Below are positions 9,161 through 18,683 of a stretch of DNA of 64,000 nucleotides, piece by piece. Every line of letters begins with the position of its first letter. Position 1 is the stretch's first letter. Below the pieces are notes generated by a model that ran no database searches, was not told the DNA's origin, and was given only the letters and a program-made list of their open reading frames with translations. The position numbers and the translations under genes are program-made. This DNA is from Micromonospora sp. CB01531. GTDB lineage: Bacteria; Actinomycetota; Actinomycetes; Mycobacteriales; Micromonosporaceae. The stretch spans positions 1-64,000 of the forward strand of contig NZ_LWLS01000074.1 of the NCBI RefSeq assembly GCF_001905095.1. Direction: 5' to 3'.

Positions 9161-9345
9161 CGCCGCCGGGTTCGTGCCGGAAGTCGAGGAGGAACTCCTT
9201 CTTGCCCTGGCCGATGATATCGGAATGATGGTCGACGAGGCACCGGGAAGCGCTACTGATCCGCACGCGCGATAGGCGAAAACAGCGCCCCACTCGATAA
9301 TTCACAAGTGATAGTTCTGGGACGCGGCCGTCGGTGCCTGGGCCA

Positions 9346-9380
9346 GGCTGGGCACCTCGTGCGGAGTGAGGTGCCCAGCC
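9346..9380. terminator. strong hairpin downstream of the pPIWI-RE operon
   Basis: A perfect 13-base stem (ggctgggcacctc at 9346-9358, gaggtgcccagcc at 9368-9380) with a nine-base loop, 27 bases past the stop of the pPIWI-RE gene. There is no T-tract on either side, which is common for actinobacterial terminators; it may also protect the 3' end of the transcript. Confidence 0.65.
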
Positions 9381-9406
9381 CGTGTGTCCGTTTGTTGCGG
9401 AGGGCC

Positions 9407-12289
9407 TCAGGACTCGAAGTCGAAGGCTAGTTGAATATCGCCTTCGGGTTCGGGTTGATCGTCGATGTTGTCGCCTTCGTCTTCGAGGGTGTCGTCGGCG
9501 GGTAGGGCGTATTGGTTGGTGAGTCGTGCGACGTGCATGATCAGGGGCCTGCTGAGGGCTGCCCGGTAGTCGTCAAAGCAGTGGCGTTGCTGGTGCAGAA
9601 ACCCGGCCCAGGTTGCAGGGTCTTCACCCTCGGGGTGAGCGACGACGACGAACTCGAGTAGTTCAGCGTTCCAGGCGTTCTTAGAAGGGTCGAGATAGTT
9701 CCTCGCACCTTCTAGCTTTCCGTCGTCGGGGGAACGGCCCTCTGAGGGATCGGGAGCATCGGCCTTTGCCGGGTTCTCCTTGTAATGAGGCGTAAGTTTG
9801 GCTAAGTCGATGACGATGGAGCTGTGGGTAGCCGGCTTGTCAACCGTGCTGTAGTAGACGCGCGTCTGCTCGGTGTTTCCGGTTCCGTCGTCGTGTCGCC
9901 ACAGCCCGTCGGAAATGCCGATGCTGTCGCCCTCGAAAGCCCATGACTCGGGGGTTTCGAGGCGATCGTTGCCGCAGATCCGCACCAGCCTCATTTTCTT
10001 GCCGAAAAGGCTGATTTTCTGGGGTCGCAATTCGCCAAGCTGGAGGTGGTTGGGAAGCATATGAGCGTTCTGTACCGTGGTGAGCCGATACCGGATGTTG
10101 TGGGCTTCAGTCACGATCAGGGTCTGCGTGTTCCGGAACCGGGTTAGGGTGCTTCGGATGAAGGCAGCGAGCCGCTCCTTCTGTTCGTCTTCCTTGGCGG
10201 GGCTGGCGTGGTAGTTCGTGCCGGCCAGGGTCTTGAGCAGGGTCGGGTAGGGCACCCAGTCGGCCATGCCCTCCGTTTTGCCCATGATGTGCTTTTGGCC
10301 GGGCCGGATCAGGATGGCGATCGGGATGAAGATCTGGTGAGTGTTGGTGTCGTCGTTGCGCCGTTTGACGACCCAGAACGCGAGCTGCTCGAGGTCGTCG
10401 GGGATGGCGCTCTTGAGGCGATGTTGCGGGACGAATCGGACGCCGAGCTGACGTAGGCAGTCGTCCCAGGCGGCTTCGGCCCGGTGCTGGTTGCTGGCTT
10501 CTTCTTTGTCGAGGTCCTTGCCGGGGAACTCGTCGGGGCGGATGAACTGGCTGACCATGCCGGCGTCGGCGCAGCCCATGCGGATCGCGAATTTCGGGTC
10601 GGTGGTGCGTGCGTTGAAGGCTTTCGCGCCGTCGAGCTCGATGAGGGCGAGTTGCAGGCTGTCACCGACTTCTTCGGCCAGATCTTCCATAGCGGAAGCG
10701 ACCAGCTTTCGGCGTGTGGCGACGGCTTCGTCGTGCTTCCTGCCGCGCCGGGGAACGGAGCCCTGCCCGAGCACTGCGCCGAGCCTGCCGAGGGGGCGGG
10801 CGTAGATCGTGAGGGTGAGGTCTCCGACGTCCCATGTCCAGGTGTCGTTGCTGACGGGTTGCTGATGGGGCAGATCAAGTAGTCGTTCGACGGTAGCGAG
10901 CAGGCGGTCCCGCATTCCCTTGCCGTCTCCCTGGTAGAGCAAGACGACGGAGAGCCGGCCGTCCACCGCAGCGGCCAGTTGATGGCGCCGGATGACCGCG
11001 TTCGCCCTCGAGATTTCAGCGTTTGCGGCGTGGACGGCTTCCTGCCGTTCGACGAGCTGGATGCGCTCGGCGTCGGTCTGGTCCTTCTTGCCCTTGGGGA
11101 CGCCCTCGAGCTTGGTGAGGCTTCGGCTCGCCTTGCCGCCGATGAGCACGCGGGTCAGGGGCTGGTCGAGGTCGAAGTCGGGCTGCAGGCACTGGCCGAT
11201 CCAGCGGATGAGGCGGCTGCGTTCGGCTGGCATGATGCCGGTGCCGACCTGGTGGTCGGGGCCGCGCATGGTGGTGTGGTAGGTGACGGCGGCAGTGACG
11301 CCATCTCGGCCGAAGATCCAGGCGTCTGACTTACCGGCGAGCTGCTCGGCAGCCGGGAGATTTTCCAAGGCGCCGATCCGGTTGAGGATCTGTTCGGTGC
11401 CGCCGTTGCGCCAGCCCATTTCCCGGGTTTCTCGGTCCCAGATCAAATGGGCGACCGCGAATTTCTGCGATGTCGGTGCGTCGGTGACGAAGGGGCTGGT
11501 CGACTGTAGGAGGGTGGAGGCTCCCCAGCGGCCCTTGGTGTGTAGCTCGCCGCTGGTCCAGCGGCGGATGCCGGTGTCGACGTGTAGTCGCAGGGTGGGG
11601 TCGAACGCCTTTGTACGCAGCGCGATCTTGATTGTGGCGCTATAGTACCAGGTCCGGATGTTGCTGCCTTTGCCGGTGTGGTGTTCCAGCGGTGGCCAGG
11701 AGACGAGTTCGGCGTAGCCGTTGGCGGGATTGGTCGCGACCTGCCGGAATCGTATGGATTTGCTGCCGTGATGGTAGGACTGGCCGGCGATTTTAGCTGC
11801 GGCGTAGTCAGGCAGCAGGGTGAACAGGTGAGGCTGCGGGACGGCGGTGTTGCCGTCGGAGAGTTCGTGGGCGAGCAGGTCGACGGTCTTCTGCGTCCAT
11901 TGCAGGGTGCCGGAGCCGAGTTTCGTGATTGCCGGCAGGACGAGCGCTTTGCCGTCGTCGGTGGTGGGCAGGTCATACAGCCAGGCGTTGATGAAGGTCC
12001 GCATGATCGCCGGAGGGAACGGCTTCGCCGCGAATAACCAGGGGTTGCCTTCGTCGAGGTTGGCCCGGGTCGCGGTGGAGACCAGATCGGGGGCTGCGGT
12101 GCGCATCAGTGCGTTGAGGCGCCCGATTGGCACCTGCTGGGCGCGCGCGCGCGATTCCTCGCGCCAGCCGGCGGTGTATAGGTCGAGGATGGGGCGGCGC
12201 CAGGAGACGGGGAAGGTGAGCGTGTGCAGCGGGATTTTGAGATCGCGTGCTGCCACGAAGGCTGCGGTCTGGGTGTGGTCGTAGCGCAT
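9407..12289 (-). CDS. pPIWI-RE family Argonaute-like protein
   Basis: A 960-residue protein and the last gene of a four-gene operon. pPIWI-RE proteins are a distinct prokaryotic PIWI/Argonaute-like branch (DUF3962 N-terminal region, MID-like and RNase H-fold PIWI domains) named for a conserved Arg and Glu and predicted to act in restriction guided by RNA or R-loops. Supporting features: F-P-V-S-W-R near the start, the central L-A-L-I-E-L-D553-G strand of the RNase H fold, the A-E-A-A-W-D-D-C-L-R-Q-L-G-V-R-F linker, and the C-terminal block N-A-W-N-A-E876-L-L-E followed by R902 and P-L-I-M-H-V-A-R-L, which I take to be the family's RE region. The tail is acidic. ATG has AAAGG upstream. Classic Argonaute DEDX residues are not all evident. 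It is 36 bases after the helicase gene, so co-transcribed with it. Confidence 0.86.
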   Translation of the reverse strand: MRYDHTQTAAFVAARDLKIPLHTLTFPVSWRRPILDLYTAGWREESRARAQQVPIGRLNALMRTAAPDLVSTATRANLDEGNPWLFAAKPFPPAIMRTFINAWLYDLPTTDDGKALVLPAITKLGSGTLQWTQKTVDLLAHELSDGNTAVPQPHLFTLLPDYAAAKIAGQSYHHGSKSIRFRQVATNPANGYAELVSWPPLEHHTGKGSNIRTWYYSATIKIALRTKAFDPTLRLHVDTGIRRWTSGELHTKGRWGASTLLQSTSPFVTDAPTSQKFAVAHLIWDRETREMGWRNGGTEQILNRIGALENLPAAEQLAGKSDAWIFGRDGVTAAVTYHTTMRGPDHQVGTGIMPAERSRLIRWIGQCLQPDFDLDQPLTRVLIGGKASRSLTKLEGVPKGKKDQTDAERIQLVERQEAVHAANAEISRANAVIRRHQLAAAVDGRLSVVLLYQGDGKGMRDRLLATVERLLDLPHQQPVSNDTWTWDVGDLTLTIYARPLGRLGAVLGQGSVPRRGRKHDEAVATRRKLVASAMEDLAEEVGDSLQLALIELDGAKAFNARTTDPKFAIRMGCADAGMVSQFIRPDEFPGKDLDKEEASNQHRAEAAWDDCLRQLGVRFVPQHRLKSAIPDDLEQLAFWVVKRRNDDTNTHQIFIPIAILIRPGQKHIMGKTEGMADWVPYPTLLKTLAGTNYHASPAKEDEQKERLAAFIRSTLTRFRNTQTLIVTEAHNIRYRLTTVQNAHMLPNHLQLGELRPQKISLFGKKMRLVRICGNDRLETPESWAFEGDSIGISDGLWRHDDGTGNTEQTRVYYSTVDKPATHSSIVIDLAKLTPHYKENPAKADAPDPSEGRSPDDGKLEGARNYLDPSKNAWNAELLEFVVVAHPEGEDPATWAGFLHQQRHCFDDYRAALSRPLIMHVARLTNQYALPADDTLEDEGDNIDDQPEPEGDIQLAFDFES

Positions 12290-12325
12290 CGAGGGCCTTT
12301 CTGAACCGGTCCGAGCGTGGGGCGG

Positions 12326-15300
12326 TCAGTTCATGTCGCGCAGGGCGCGGTAGAGCGGGTCGTAGAGGGCTTGAACCAGCGATCGGTCGATCGCCGTTTG
12401 TGCCGTCTCGGGGTCGAAATAGGGAGCGAGTTCGTGCAGCATGCTGGCGAGCAGGCTGGTCGCTGGGGTGTCGTCTCCGGTGAAGCCGGCCTCGCGGGGT
12501 GAGAAGGCTCCGTCGACGAAGTAGACGCGGGCGGCGACGCCGCCGCGCACGAGTCGTCCGATGACCTGCCAGATGACCACGAGCTGATCCCAGGTGAAGG
12601 CCGACTTCTCATCGGGAGGCAGGCTGGTCCAGGACAGGCGGCGGGTGAGGAAGCGGTGCCATTTGCGGGCGGCTTCGGCCCGGAAGCGCAGTCCGGCGTC
12701 GTCCGGGCTGCCAGCGGCCAGAGCGGTCTGGGTGAAGTGGCGGCCTGGACCGCGGACTTGGCGGACCGCCCAGTCGTTGATCGCCTGGGTGGCCAGGGTG
12801 ATGTCGTCGGGGCGGTGATGCGGGCGGGCGAGGAAATACACGCTGCCGATGGCGGCTTTGCCGCCAGGAACCACGATGTTGTGCCCGCGCTCGACGGCCA
12901 GCAGCGGCGCGATCAGCAGCTGCCCGCCGATGTCGGGGAACTTGGTCAGCTCGCCGCGGCGAAGGTGCAGCTGGCGGGTGTCGGCGGGCAGGTTGCTCCA
13001 GGAGTGGTCGAGGTCGGTGTCGTCGGATACCAGGACCGTGACGTTGCCGGTCCATTCCGGCAGGTTGTTGAGGTAGTGCCCGGCACGGTGTGCCTCGGCG
13101 TAGCTGCCGACCAGCAGCAGGATCCTGCGGCGTTGTGGGTCGTCGATGTCGTCCAGTTCCTGCTGCAGCAGCGAGGTTGCGCCCGTCAGGCTGCGGTCAG
13201 GTACGGCCAGTTGGTGCAGCATCTGCTCGAGCTGGGCGGGCCGCTGCCGGGGGTCGGTGCCGGACAGCCTCAGGGCGGTGGTGACGCCGGGTGGGTAGAG
13301 GAAGAGCTTGCGGAAGGTGCTCTTCTTGATGGCGGCGACCTCGTGCTCGTGGGGCCGCAGCACGGCGTCGACCTGGGCGTGCAGGTGGTAGCGGCTGGAG
13401 GTGCCGGCCCAGCTGGTGGCCGACATCAGCAGCACGTGCGGGCCGGGCCGGTTGTCCACGGCAGGGATGTCGGCGAGCTCCAGCAGCAGCTCGCGGCCGA
13501 CGCCGTTACAGCGGAAGAACCGCAGCTCGCCGCTTTGGTCGCCGTCCTCGTTGCGGTCGCCGGCCTGGAACTGAAAGCCGAGCACGTTACCCATGGGGGA
13601 TTCGGGGACCACCGGCATGTAGTCCTTGGGCGGCCGGCGCGACAGCACGTTGGAGGTCGAGTCCAGGTTGAGCGCGGCTTCGACGCGCGGCCACAGAATG
13701 GTCATGCGGTCAAGACGATCGTGCAGGACCGCCAGGACGAGGGTGAATTCGAAGCGGTGCAGGTTGGCGTCGAGGTCACCGGCGACGGAGGCGTTGTTCG
13801 GGACCAACTGGCGGAGCAACTTCTTGAGCCGCTCACGGCTGAACTCGCGAACGAATACCCCTCGGGGGGCGTGCAGCAACTCGGTTGCCATCGCCACGAG
13901 CGCGTTGACCAGGTCCGTGGTCGTATCCTCGGGACCACGCCCGCGCAACGGGGTCAGCGGCGAGTCGCGGAAACTGCCGAGAACGGTGTCGACACGCTGG
14001 AGCTCGGCCCGCTGGGAAGCAAGTTTGTCCTCGTCGGGGGCCACGGCATTCTCGTCATCGTTGCGGTTGCGCCTGCGCAGCTCGGGAAACCACTCATTGA
14101 TCAGCCATTGGTGCAAGGTCATCGCGCTGAAGTAGTCCTGCGTGATCCATCGCCGCAGCGGCTCGTCGTTGATCAGCATGGAGTAGATCCGGTCGGTGGC
14201 CGTGATGACCGTGTTGAGCGCGTTGTTCCAATCGTCGATCTCGTCACTCGACAACTGCAGCCGACCCTGCGCGGCCAACTCGGTGAGCTTGTGCTTGCCG
14301 ACCTCGTCGAGCCACGACTCCGCACCACGGGCCACCAGCGTCGCCGCCGGCGCGAACGCGGTGTCGAGCTGCATCTGTACCCGGTCGGCCTCGTCAACGA
14401 TGATCAGGTCGCTGCGGCGGCAGGCCAGCTCCAGGTAGCGCATGTTCTCGTCGTTGAGATGGTCGGGCACACGGCTGTGCACCAGCGATGCCGGCGTGGC
14501 GACCCAGATCTGCGCGTCGACCAGGTCGCGGGCCGCACTATGCCGCGGGCACGCAGTCCACAACGGGCATCCGTGACGTTTCGGCCTGGCTGGCCTACGG
14601 CGACGCCGGAACCCCGTGCTGACGGGGTCGGGATCGTCGTGCTCGATCTCGGCCTTCTCGACATCGTCAGCGTTGTACAAGCCGGTGCATGGCGCAGCGG
14701 TGATTGCCAGCGCCCGGCGCGCCTCGAACCCCCGTAAGGCGTCGAGCGGGCAGGCGCTCGACAGGTGCGCGAAACCCGGGTTGTCATGATTCAGCATGGT
14801 CTGTGTCGCAGACTCGCTGCGCCGGTGCAACCGCTGAATGTTGCGTTCGAGGGTGGACTTTCCCAGGATCGGCGCGGCGTGCACACCGAGGCGGCGGAAC
14901 TGCTCGGTGATGGTCAGCACTTCGGCGACGTCACCGACGACGATCGTGGTCCGGCGTCGGTCGGCCGGGCGCTCGCGGGTGGCGAGCTGGAAGGCCAGAA
15001 TGTCACGGATCGTGGACTTGCCGGCGCCGACCATGCCGACCAGGTTCATCAGCCTGTCGATGCGCAGCCGGGGATGGGTCACGAACGCCCCGGCGGCTTC
15101 GTCGCGCAGCAGCAACTCGACCCGCCGTAGACGCTTCTTCCAATCGTTGGACTTGCCCGGCGTGCGGTTCTCCGCCAGATCCGCGGCGTTGGCGGCGACC
15201 TCCAGGGCATCCATAGCATCAGCGGCGGCTTCCAGCTCGGTCATGGTGACGGTGATCGGCTCGCCTTTGCCTGCCGGCACCGCCCCGACGTCATGCCCGA

Positions 15301-15841
15301 TCCAGGGCTTGAGGCCGATCAGCTCGACGGGGATGTTCACGGAGTGGCGCTGGTCGCGGACGTAGAACAACTGATCTCCGGCACCGGCGATGGGCAGCTC
15401 GCGCCGCTCCAGAGGAGGCGGCTGGGTCAGCAACCGTTCGTAGACGTCCCCGCGGTCGTGCGCGCGCGTGGGCTCGAGCGCCTTGGGCAGATCGTCGATG
15501 GTCGCGAACGTGTAGCCGCGGAGCGTGATGTCGACGTCGAGATACATGTGCAGCGAGTTGTGCCAGGTGTAGCGGCGGCTGCGGTCCCACAGGAAATGCC
15601 GGGCTCGCCGGATCATCAGCCGCGCTTCGCTGGTGCGTACGTCGCCGAACGCTTCCTCATAGGGGTAGCCGCTGAGCAGCGTCCAGATGTCGCGCACCGG
15701 CCGGGTCGGCATGACCCGCGTGCCGAGGTAGATTGCCAGCTCGACGTCGAGCAGGTCACCGATGCCGAACCCGGCAGGCGCCTTCCACGCGCCACGGAAT
15801 TCGCCGGCGAGGTCGCCGTGCCAGCTACTGCGATCACGCAT
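12326..15841 (-). CDS. DinG/XPD-type Fe-S helicase of the pPIWI-RE island (domain Z)
   Basis: 1171 residues. After a 250-residue N-terminal region typical of the pPIWI-RE-associated helicase come Walker A (G-M-V-G-A-G-K-S-T, 269-277), four cysteines at 364, 385, 425 and 431 placed between Walker A and the DEAD box as in the XPD/DinG iron-sulphur domain, D483-E-A-D486, M-S-A-T-S-W, and motif VI Q-V-I-G-R-L-V-R-G-G near the C-terminus. The role is ATP-driven 5'-3' unwinding of DNA or DNA-RNA hybrids that the PIWI protein could use. The start ATG overlaps the end of the REase gene by eight bases. Size and gene order match the known three-gene islands. Confidence 0.87.
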   Translation of the reverse strand: MRDRSSWHGDLAGEFRGAWKAPAGFGIGDLLDVELAIYLGTRVMPTRPVRDIWTLLSGYPYEEAFGDVRTSEARLMIRRARHFLWDRSRRYTWHNSLHMYLDVDITLRGYTFATIDDLPKALEPTRAHDRGDVYERLLTQPPPLERRELPIAGAGDQLFYVRDQRHSVNIPVELIGLKPWIGHDVGAVPAGKGEPITVTMTELEAAADAMDALEVAANAADLAENRTPGKSNDWKKRLRRVELLLRDEAAGAFVTHPRLRIDRLMNLVGMVGAGKSTIRDILAFQLATRERPADRRRTTIVVGDVAEVLTITEQFRRLGVHAAPILGKSTLERNIQRLHRRSESATQTMLNHDNPGFAHLSSACPLDALRGFEARRALAITAAPCTGLYNADDVEKAEIEHDDPDPVSTGFRRRRRPARPKRHGCPLWTACPRHSAARDLVDAQIWVATPASLVHSRVPDHLNDENMRYLELACRRSDLIIVDEADRVQMQLDTAFAPAATLVARGAESWLDEVGKHKLTELAAQGRLQLSSDEIDDWNNALNTVITATDRIYSMLINDEPLRRWITQDYFSAMTLHQWLINEWFPELRRRNRNDDENAVAPDEDKLASQRAELQRVDTVLGSFRDSPLTPLRGRGPEDTTTDLVNALVAMATELLHAPRGVFVREFSRERLKKLLRQLVPNNASVAGDLDANLHRFEFTLVLAVLHDRLDRMTILWPRVEAALNLDSTSNVLSRRPPKDYMPVVPESPMGNVLGFQFQAGDRNEDGDQSGELRFFRCNGVGRELLLELADIPAVDNRPGPHVLLMSATSWAGTSSRYHLHAQVDAVLRPHEHEVAAIKKSTFRKLFLYPPGVTTALRLSGTDPRQRPAQLEQMLHQLAVPDRSLTGATSLLQQELDDIDDPQRRRILLLVGSYAEAHRAGHYLNNLPEWTGNVTVLVSDDTDLDHSWSNLPADTRQLHLRRGELTKFPDIGGQLLIAPLLAVERGHNIVVPGGKAAIGSVYFLARPHHRPDDITLATQAINDWAVRQVRGPGRHFTQTALAAGSPDDAGLRFRAEAARKWHRFLTRRLSWTSLPPDEKSAFTWDQLVVIWQVIGRLVRGGVAARVYFVDGAFSPREAGFTGDDTPATSLLASMLHELAPYFDPETAQTAIDRSLVQALYDPLYRALRDMN

Positions 15842-16988
15842 CGTCGCCTCCCGCGCCGTTCTTACGCAGCCGGGCCAAGGTGGTTGTCAACATGCGGAGA
15901 AACGCCTTGTCGCTGAGCAGGGTCACTTGCTCCTTGACCTCCGGCGGGCAGAAGTGCTCAAAGACGATCTTGTAGTCCTCGCGGTCGTCGAACCGGTACT
16001 GCGGCACCACCAGGAAGGCCCGGTTGTACGGCGGCTCCGGCCGGAACCGGGTGGCGCTGTGCCCGAGCAGGGCCGGGTTGGCGCGGTCTTTCACGTCGAC
16101 GGCCCAAACCTGCCGGTTCGGTAGCGTGATCCTCAGGTCGTAGGCATCACAGCCCGGCCACATCTCGGGGACGAGGCCCTTGCCGATGAGCTTCTGTTCG
16201 AGCTCGACCTCGGCCAGTCCTGGGCCGGTGATGAACATGCGCAGCGGCGCTCGCAGTAAATACAGCCCGCCGGTCGAGCGATCGTCGATGAACTCTTTCG
16301 GGGTGGCGTGGGCTTCGCGGCGACAGCGGTCCAGCTCGCACCGCCAGGACCGCCCATCGGGTTTGAGTAGGCAGTGGCAGCGTGCGCATGTAGCGAAGCG
16401 TCCGTCGGTGCCTCGGTATGCGGCCGGGGCCGGCTCGTAGCACCGGTTCACCGTCTCCAAAACGGTGCCCAGCTCGGGATGCTCACCGATCAGCGTCGCC
16501 TTGTCGATACCGGTCAGGACCGGCTTGTCGATCAAAAGGTACCGGAACGCGGTGTAGGACTGCGGCGATCGTGCCGCCTCGCACTGTGCGAAGACCGTAC
16601 GGATGATCTCGTTTTCGAAGAGCTCGGCTGCGGCATCGGGACCTGAGACCTCCCACTCGTAGCATCGCTGGGTGGGGACCCCGGTCTGCGCGTCGACCAG
16701 GAACTCGTCCAGGTTTTCGGCTTCCGCCGGCAGGTCAAACGGCCATTGTCCGATCGGCCTGGTCGCCGCCCAATGCGCCATGTCTGCGACGCTGGCCGGC
16801 GGCTCCATCTCGCGCAGCAGGCACTGCAGGACCAGGTGGTTGTAGGCCTTCTGCACCTTGTCGGAGTAGATCGGGTCCGGGGACCTGTCGTGACGCGACA
16901 GGTCGACCAGAGCGGTCGCGACCATGCGCAGCAGCGTCACCCCGGTGAAGGTGGACAGATCAGGCGGGCGGTTCTCGGTCAGCACCAC
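15834..16988 (-). CDS. pPIWI-RE-associated REase with zinc ribbon (domain Y)
   Basis: 384 residues, GTG start overlapping the upstream nuclease gene by 29 bases. The middle has a zinc-ribbon-like cysteine set (C201-x2-C204, C217-x4-C222). Downstream, a restriction-endonuclease fold is visible: E-V-E-L-E-Q-K-L around 260-266, Y-D284-L-R-I, then A-V-D298-V-K300-D, a D...D-x-K active site of the PD-(D/E)XK group. This combination is the REase subunit of pPIWI-RE islands. The N-terminal 150 residues are helical and match the family-specific Y region by position. Expected to cut the target identified by the PIWI/helicase pair; that is family inference. Confidence 0.82.
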   Translation of the reverse strand: MVLTENRPPDLSTFTGVTLLRMVATALVDLSRHDRSPDPIYSDKVQKAYNHLVLQCLLREMEPPASVADMAHWAATRPIGQWPFDLPAEAENLDEFLVDAQTGVPTQRCYEWEVSGPDAAAELFENEIIRTVFAQCEAARSPQSYTAFRYLLIDKPVLTGIDKATLIGEHPELGTVLETVNRCYEPAPAAYRGTDGRFATCARCHCLLKPDGRSWRCELDRCRREAHATPKEFIDDRSTGGLYLLRAPLRMFITGPGLAEVELEQKLIGKGLVPEMWPGCDAYDLRITLPNRQVWAVDVKDRANPALLGHSATRFRPEPPYNRAFLVVPQYRFDDREDYKIVFEHFCPPEVKEQVTLLSDKAFLRMLTTTLARLRKNGAGGDDA

Positions 16989-18681
16989 GGGCGGTCTCCT
17001 GAGAGGACGGCGGCGTGTCCGTTTCCGCCGCGCGGGGACACCACCTACTTACCGGACAGGTACGACAGTTATCCCCAGGCGCCGCGGCGAAGGTGTTGTC
17101 CTCGCGCCACGGCTGCGCCATCTTCCGCAGGACTGCGTACGCCTTATCGAGCTCCTGCGGATCTGACGGGTCGACCATGATGAGATCCGCTCCGGCCGGC
17201 CGGAGAATCTCCAGCTCCACTCGGGAACCGTCGACGGGTCCGCCGAGCAGGCCTCGCCCGAGGATGGCTGTCGCGAGCGCGACCTGCGGGAATTCTGTGA
17301 CGACATCCTCGCCACCACGCTGGCGGCGTCGGGTGGTCTTGGTCTCGCGCCACACCCAGGCGCCGTCGTCGCGGTAGACGAGGTCGGGCTTGGCGATCAC
17401 CAGCGTCTGGGCAGCTGTGTCATGAAAGACGAAGGTCTCTTCGATCCTGAGGTCTGAAGTGTTCTCCTCAAGCGGGCACACGGACGGGTGATGCGCGAGC
17501 ATCCGCATGCCGGCCTCGGCTGCATCAGCATCGAGCTCCCAGCGCGGGTCGGGCCAGCTGGTGTCAGCTGGCATGTCCGCGTGCTGGCATGGTCCGCTTG
17601 CTTTCGCGTGCAGCGTCTCTAAATAGCGATGAACTGCCTGGCCGATCCGGGCCGGAGTGGCGTACTCGTTGACCTTCGGCAGATGCAACGTCTGCAGGTA
17701 ATGCTGGGCCGGGCAATTGTCGTAATAGCGTAAGTCGGTGATCGACACCTGGCGCAGCTTCGCTCGCCGGTACGACCGCAGTCCCAGTAGTCCCGGAGCT
17801 CGCATCACCTCGTCACAGGTCAGCGCGAGGCGGCATTTGAGACAATCGCCGCCTGGGCGGCGCGTCTGGCCATGAAGGACCTGAATCGCTGCGCGACGTC
17901 CATCCTTCTCGTAAAGAGCGGCGGCATCCTCGATGGTTCCGTCGAACAGGACTCTTCTCAGGCCTTCGGTGAGGTCGATGTCGGCGACCACCACGCGAGA
18001 CACCTCTTCGCGTGCCCGGACAAAAAACTTCTTCTCCCACTCATCGGGCCACGGCGCGGGACGGCCGTATGCGGCCGTGTAGGCCGCGGCCGCCACCTCG
18101 GCCTCGCTGCGCTGTCGCTCTAGCATGTTCGCGAGGCGAATCAGCCGTAGTTCACGCACCGCACCATCGGCCGAGCGGTAGCGCCGACCCCAAGCCCATA
18201 GCTCGCGTACACCTTGATCGACATGCTGGACCACCCACCAGTGGGCGACCGGCAACATCGATGGTTCCGCCTCACAGATCGACAGGTAGCTGCGCACGGC
18301 ATGCTTGATGAAGGCTGCGAGACCTTCGTGAAGCGGCTGCTTCGCCAGCACCGAGTTCAACGCCTCGTCAACCGGTCGGCGGTCGAACTCCACAGCGTCC
18401 AATACGTCCATGACCAGCCGCACCGGCACCGGCGGCTTGTCTCGACGCGGCCAGGCGGCGGGCTTGAGCCCTGGCCTCGACTTCACCGCAAGATGCATCG
18501 CGCACCTATGGTCTCCCCCAGCCAAGACGCTCGATGCCACACGAATGGGCGACGCGCTGCCGACGAGTTCAGGCGGCGCGGTCCAGGTTCTTGCAGGCGG
18601 TGCGTCCTCGGGTGTTCTCTGACCGGGAACGAGGGGAGGGGTGCCGCGTTGTTCCAGGGGTAACGGTTTCCTGTCTGACAT
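16960..18681 (-). CDS. Cas4/RecB-like PD-(D/E)XK nuclease with Fe-S cysteines
   Basis: I start this gene at the ATG at 18681 (M-S-D-R-K-P-L), giving 573 residues; the open frame extends 74 codons further upstream but that part is the C-terminus of an IS701 transposase. The C-terminal half is Cas4-like: Y-D-N-C-P-A-Q-H-Y-L (Cys near 321), R-I-G-Q-A-V-H-R-Y-L (motif I His), K-P-D-L-V-Y (Asp near 431), W-R-E-T-K-T-T (Glu/Lys near 446-448), and C-R-T-C-P-V-S-R-W-C near 535-543, giving four candidate cluster ligands. The N-terminal 250 residues are helical with another cysteine pair (C-L-K-C). As first gene of the operon it adds a second nuclease to the usual pPIWI-RE trio. Confidence 0.78.
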   Translation of the reverse strand: MSDRKPLPLEQRGTPPLVPGQRTPEDAPPARTWTAPPELVGSASPIRVASSVLAGGDHRCAMHLAVKSRPGLKPAAWPRRDKPPVPVRLVMDVLDAVEFDRRPVDEALNSVLAKQPLHEGLAAFIKHAVRSYLSICEAEPSMLPVAHWWVVQHVDQGVRELWAWGRRYRSADGAVRELRLIRLANMLERQRSEAEVAAAAYTAAYGRPAPWPDEWEKKFFVRAREEVSRVVVADIDLTEGLRRVLFDGTIEDAAALYEKDGRRAAIQVLHGQTRRPGGDCLKCRLALTCDEVMRAPGLLGLRSYRRAKLRQVSITDLRYYDNCPAQHYLQTLHLPKVNEYATPARIGQAVHRYLETLHAKASGPCQHADMPADTSWPDPRWELDADAAEAGMRMLAHHPSVCPLEENTSDLRIEETFVFHDTAAQTLVIAKPDLVYRDDGAWVWRETKTTRRRQRGGEDVVTEFPQVALATAILGRGLLGGPVDGSRVELEILRPAGADLIMVDPSDPQELDKAYAVLRKMAQPWREDNTFAAAPGDNCRTCPVSRWCPRAAETDTPPSSQETARGADREPPA

Positions 18682-18683
18682 CG

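Noticed and set aside
12656..14737. 693-codon open frame on the plus strand
   Set aside because: It is antisense to the DinG-type helicase, which has clear motifs; the frame is a GC-skew shadow with valine/glycine-rich composition.
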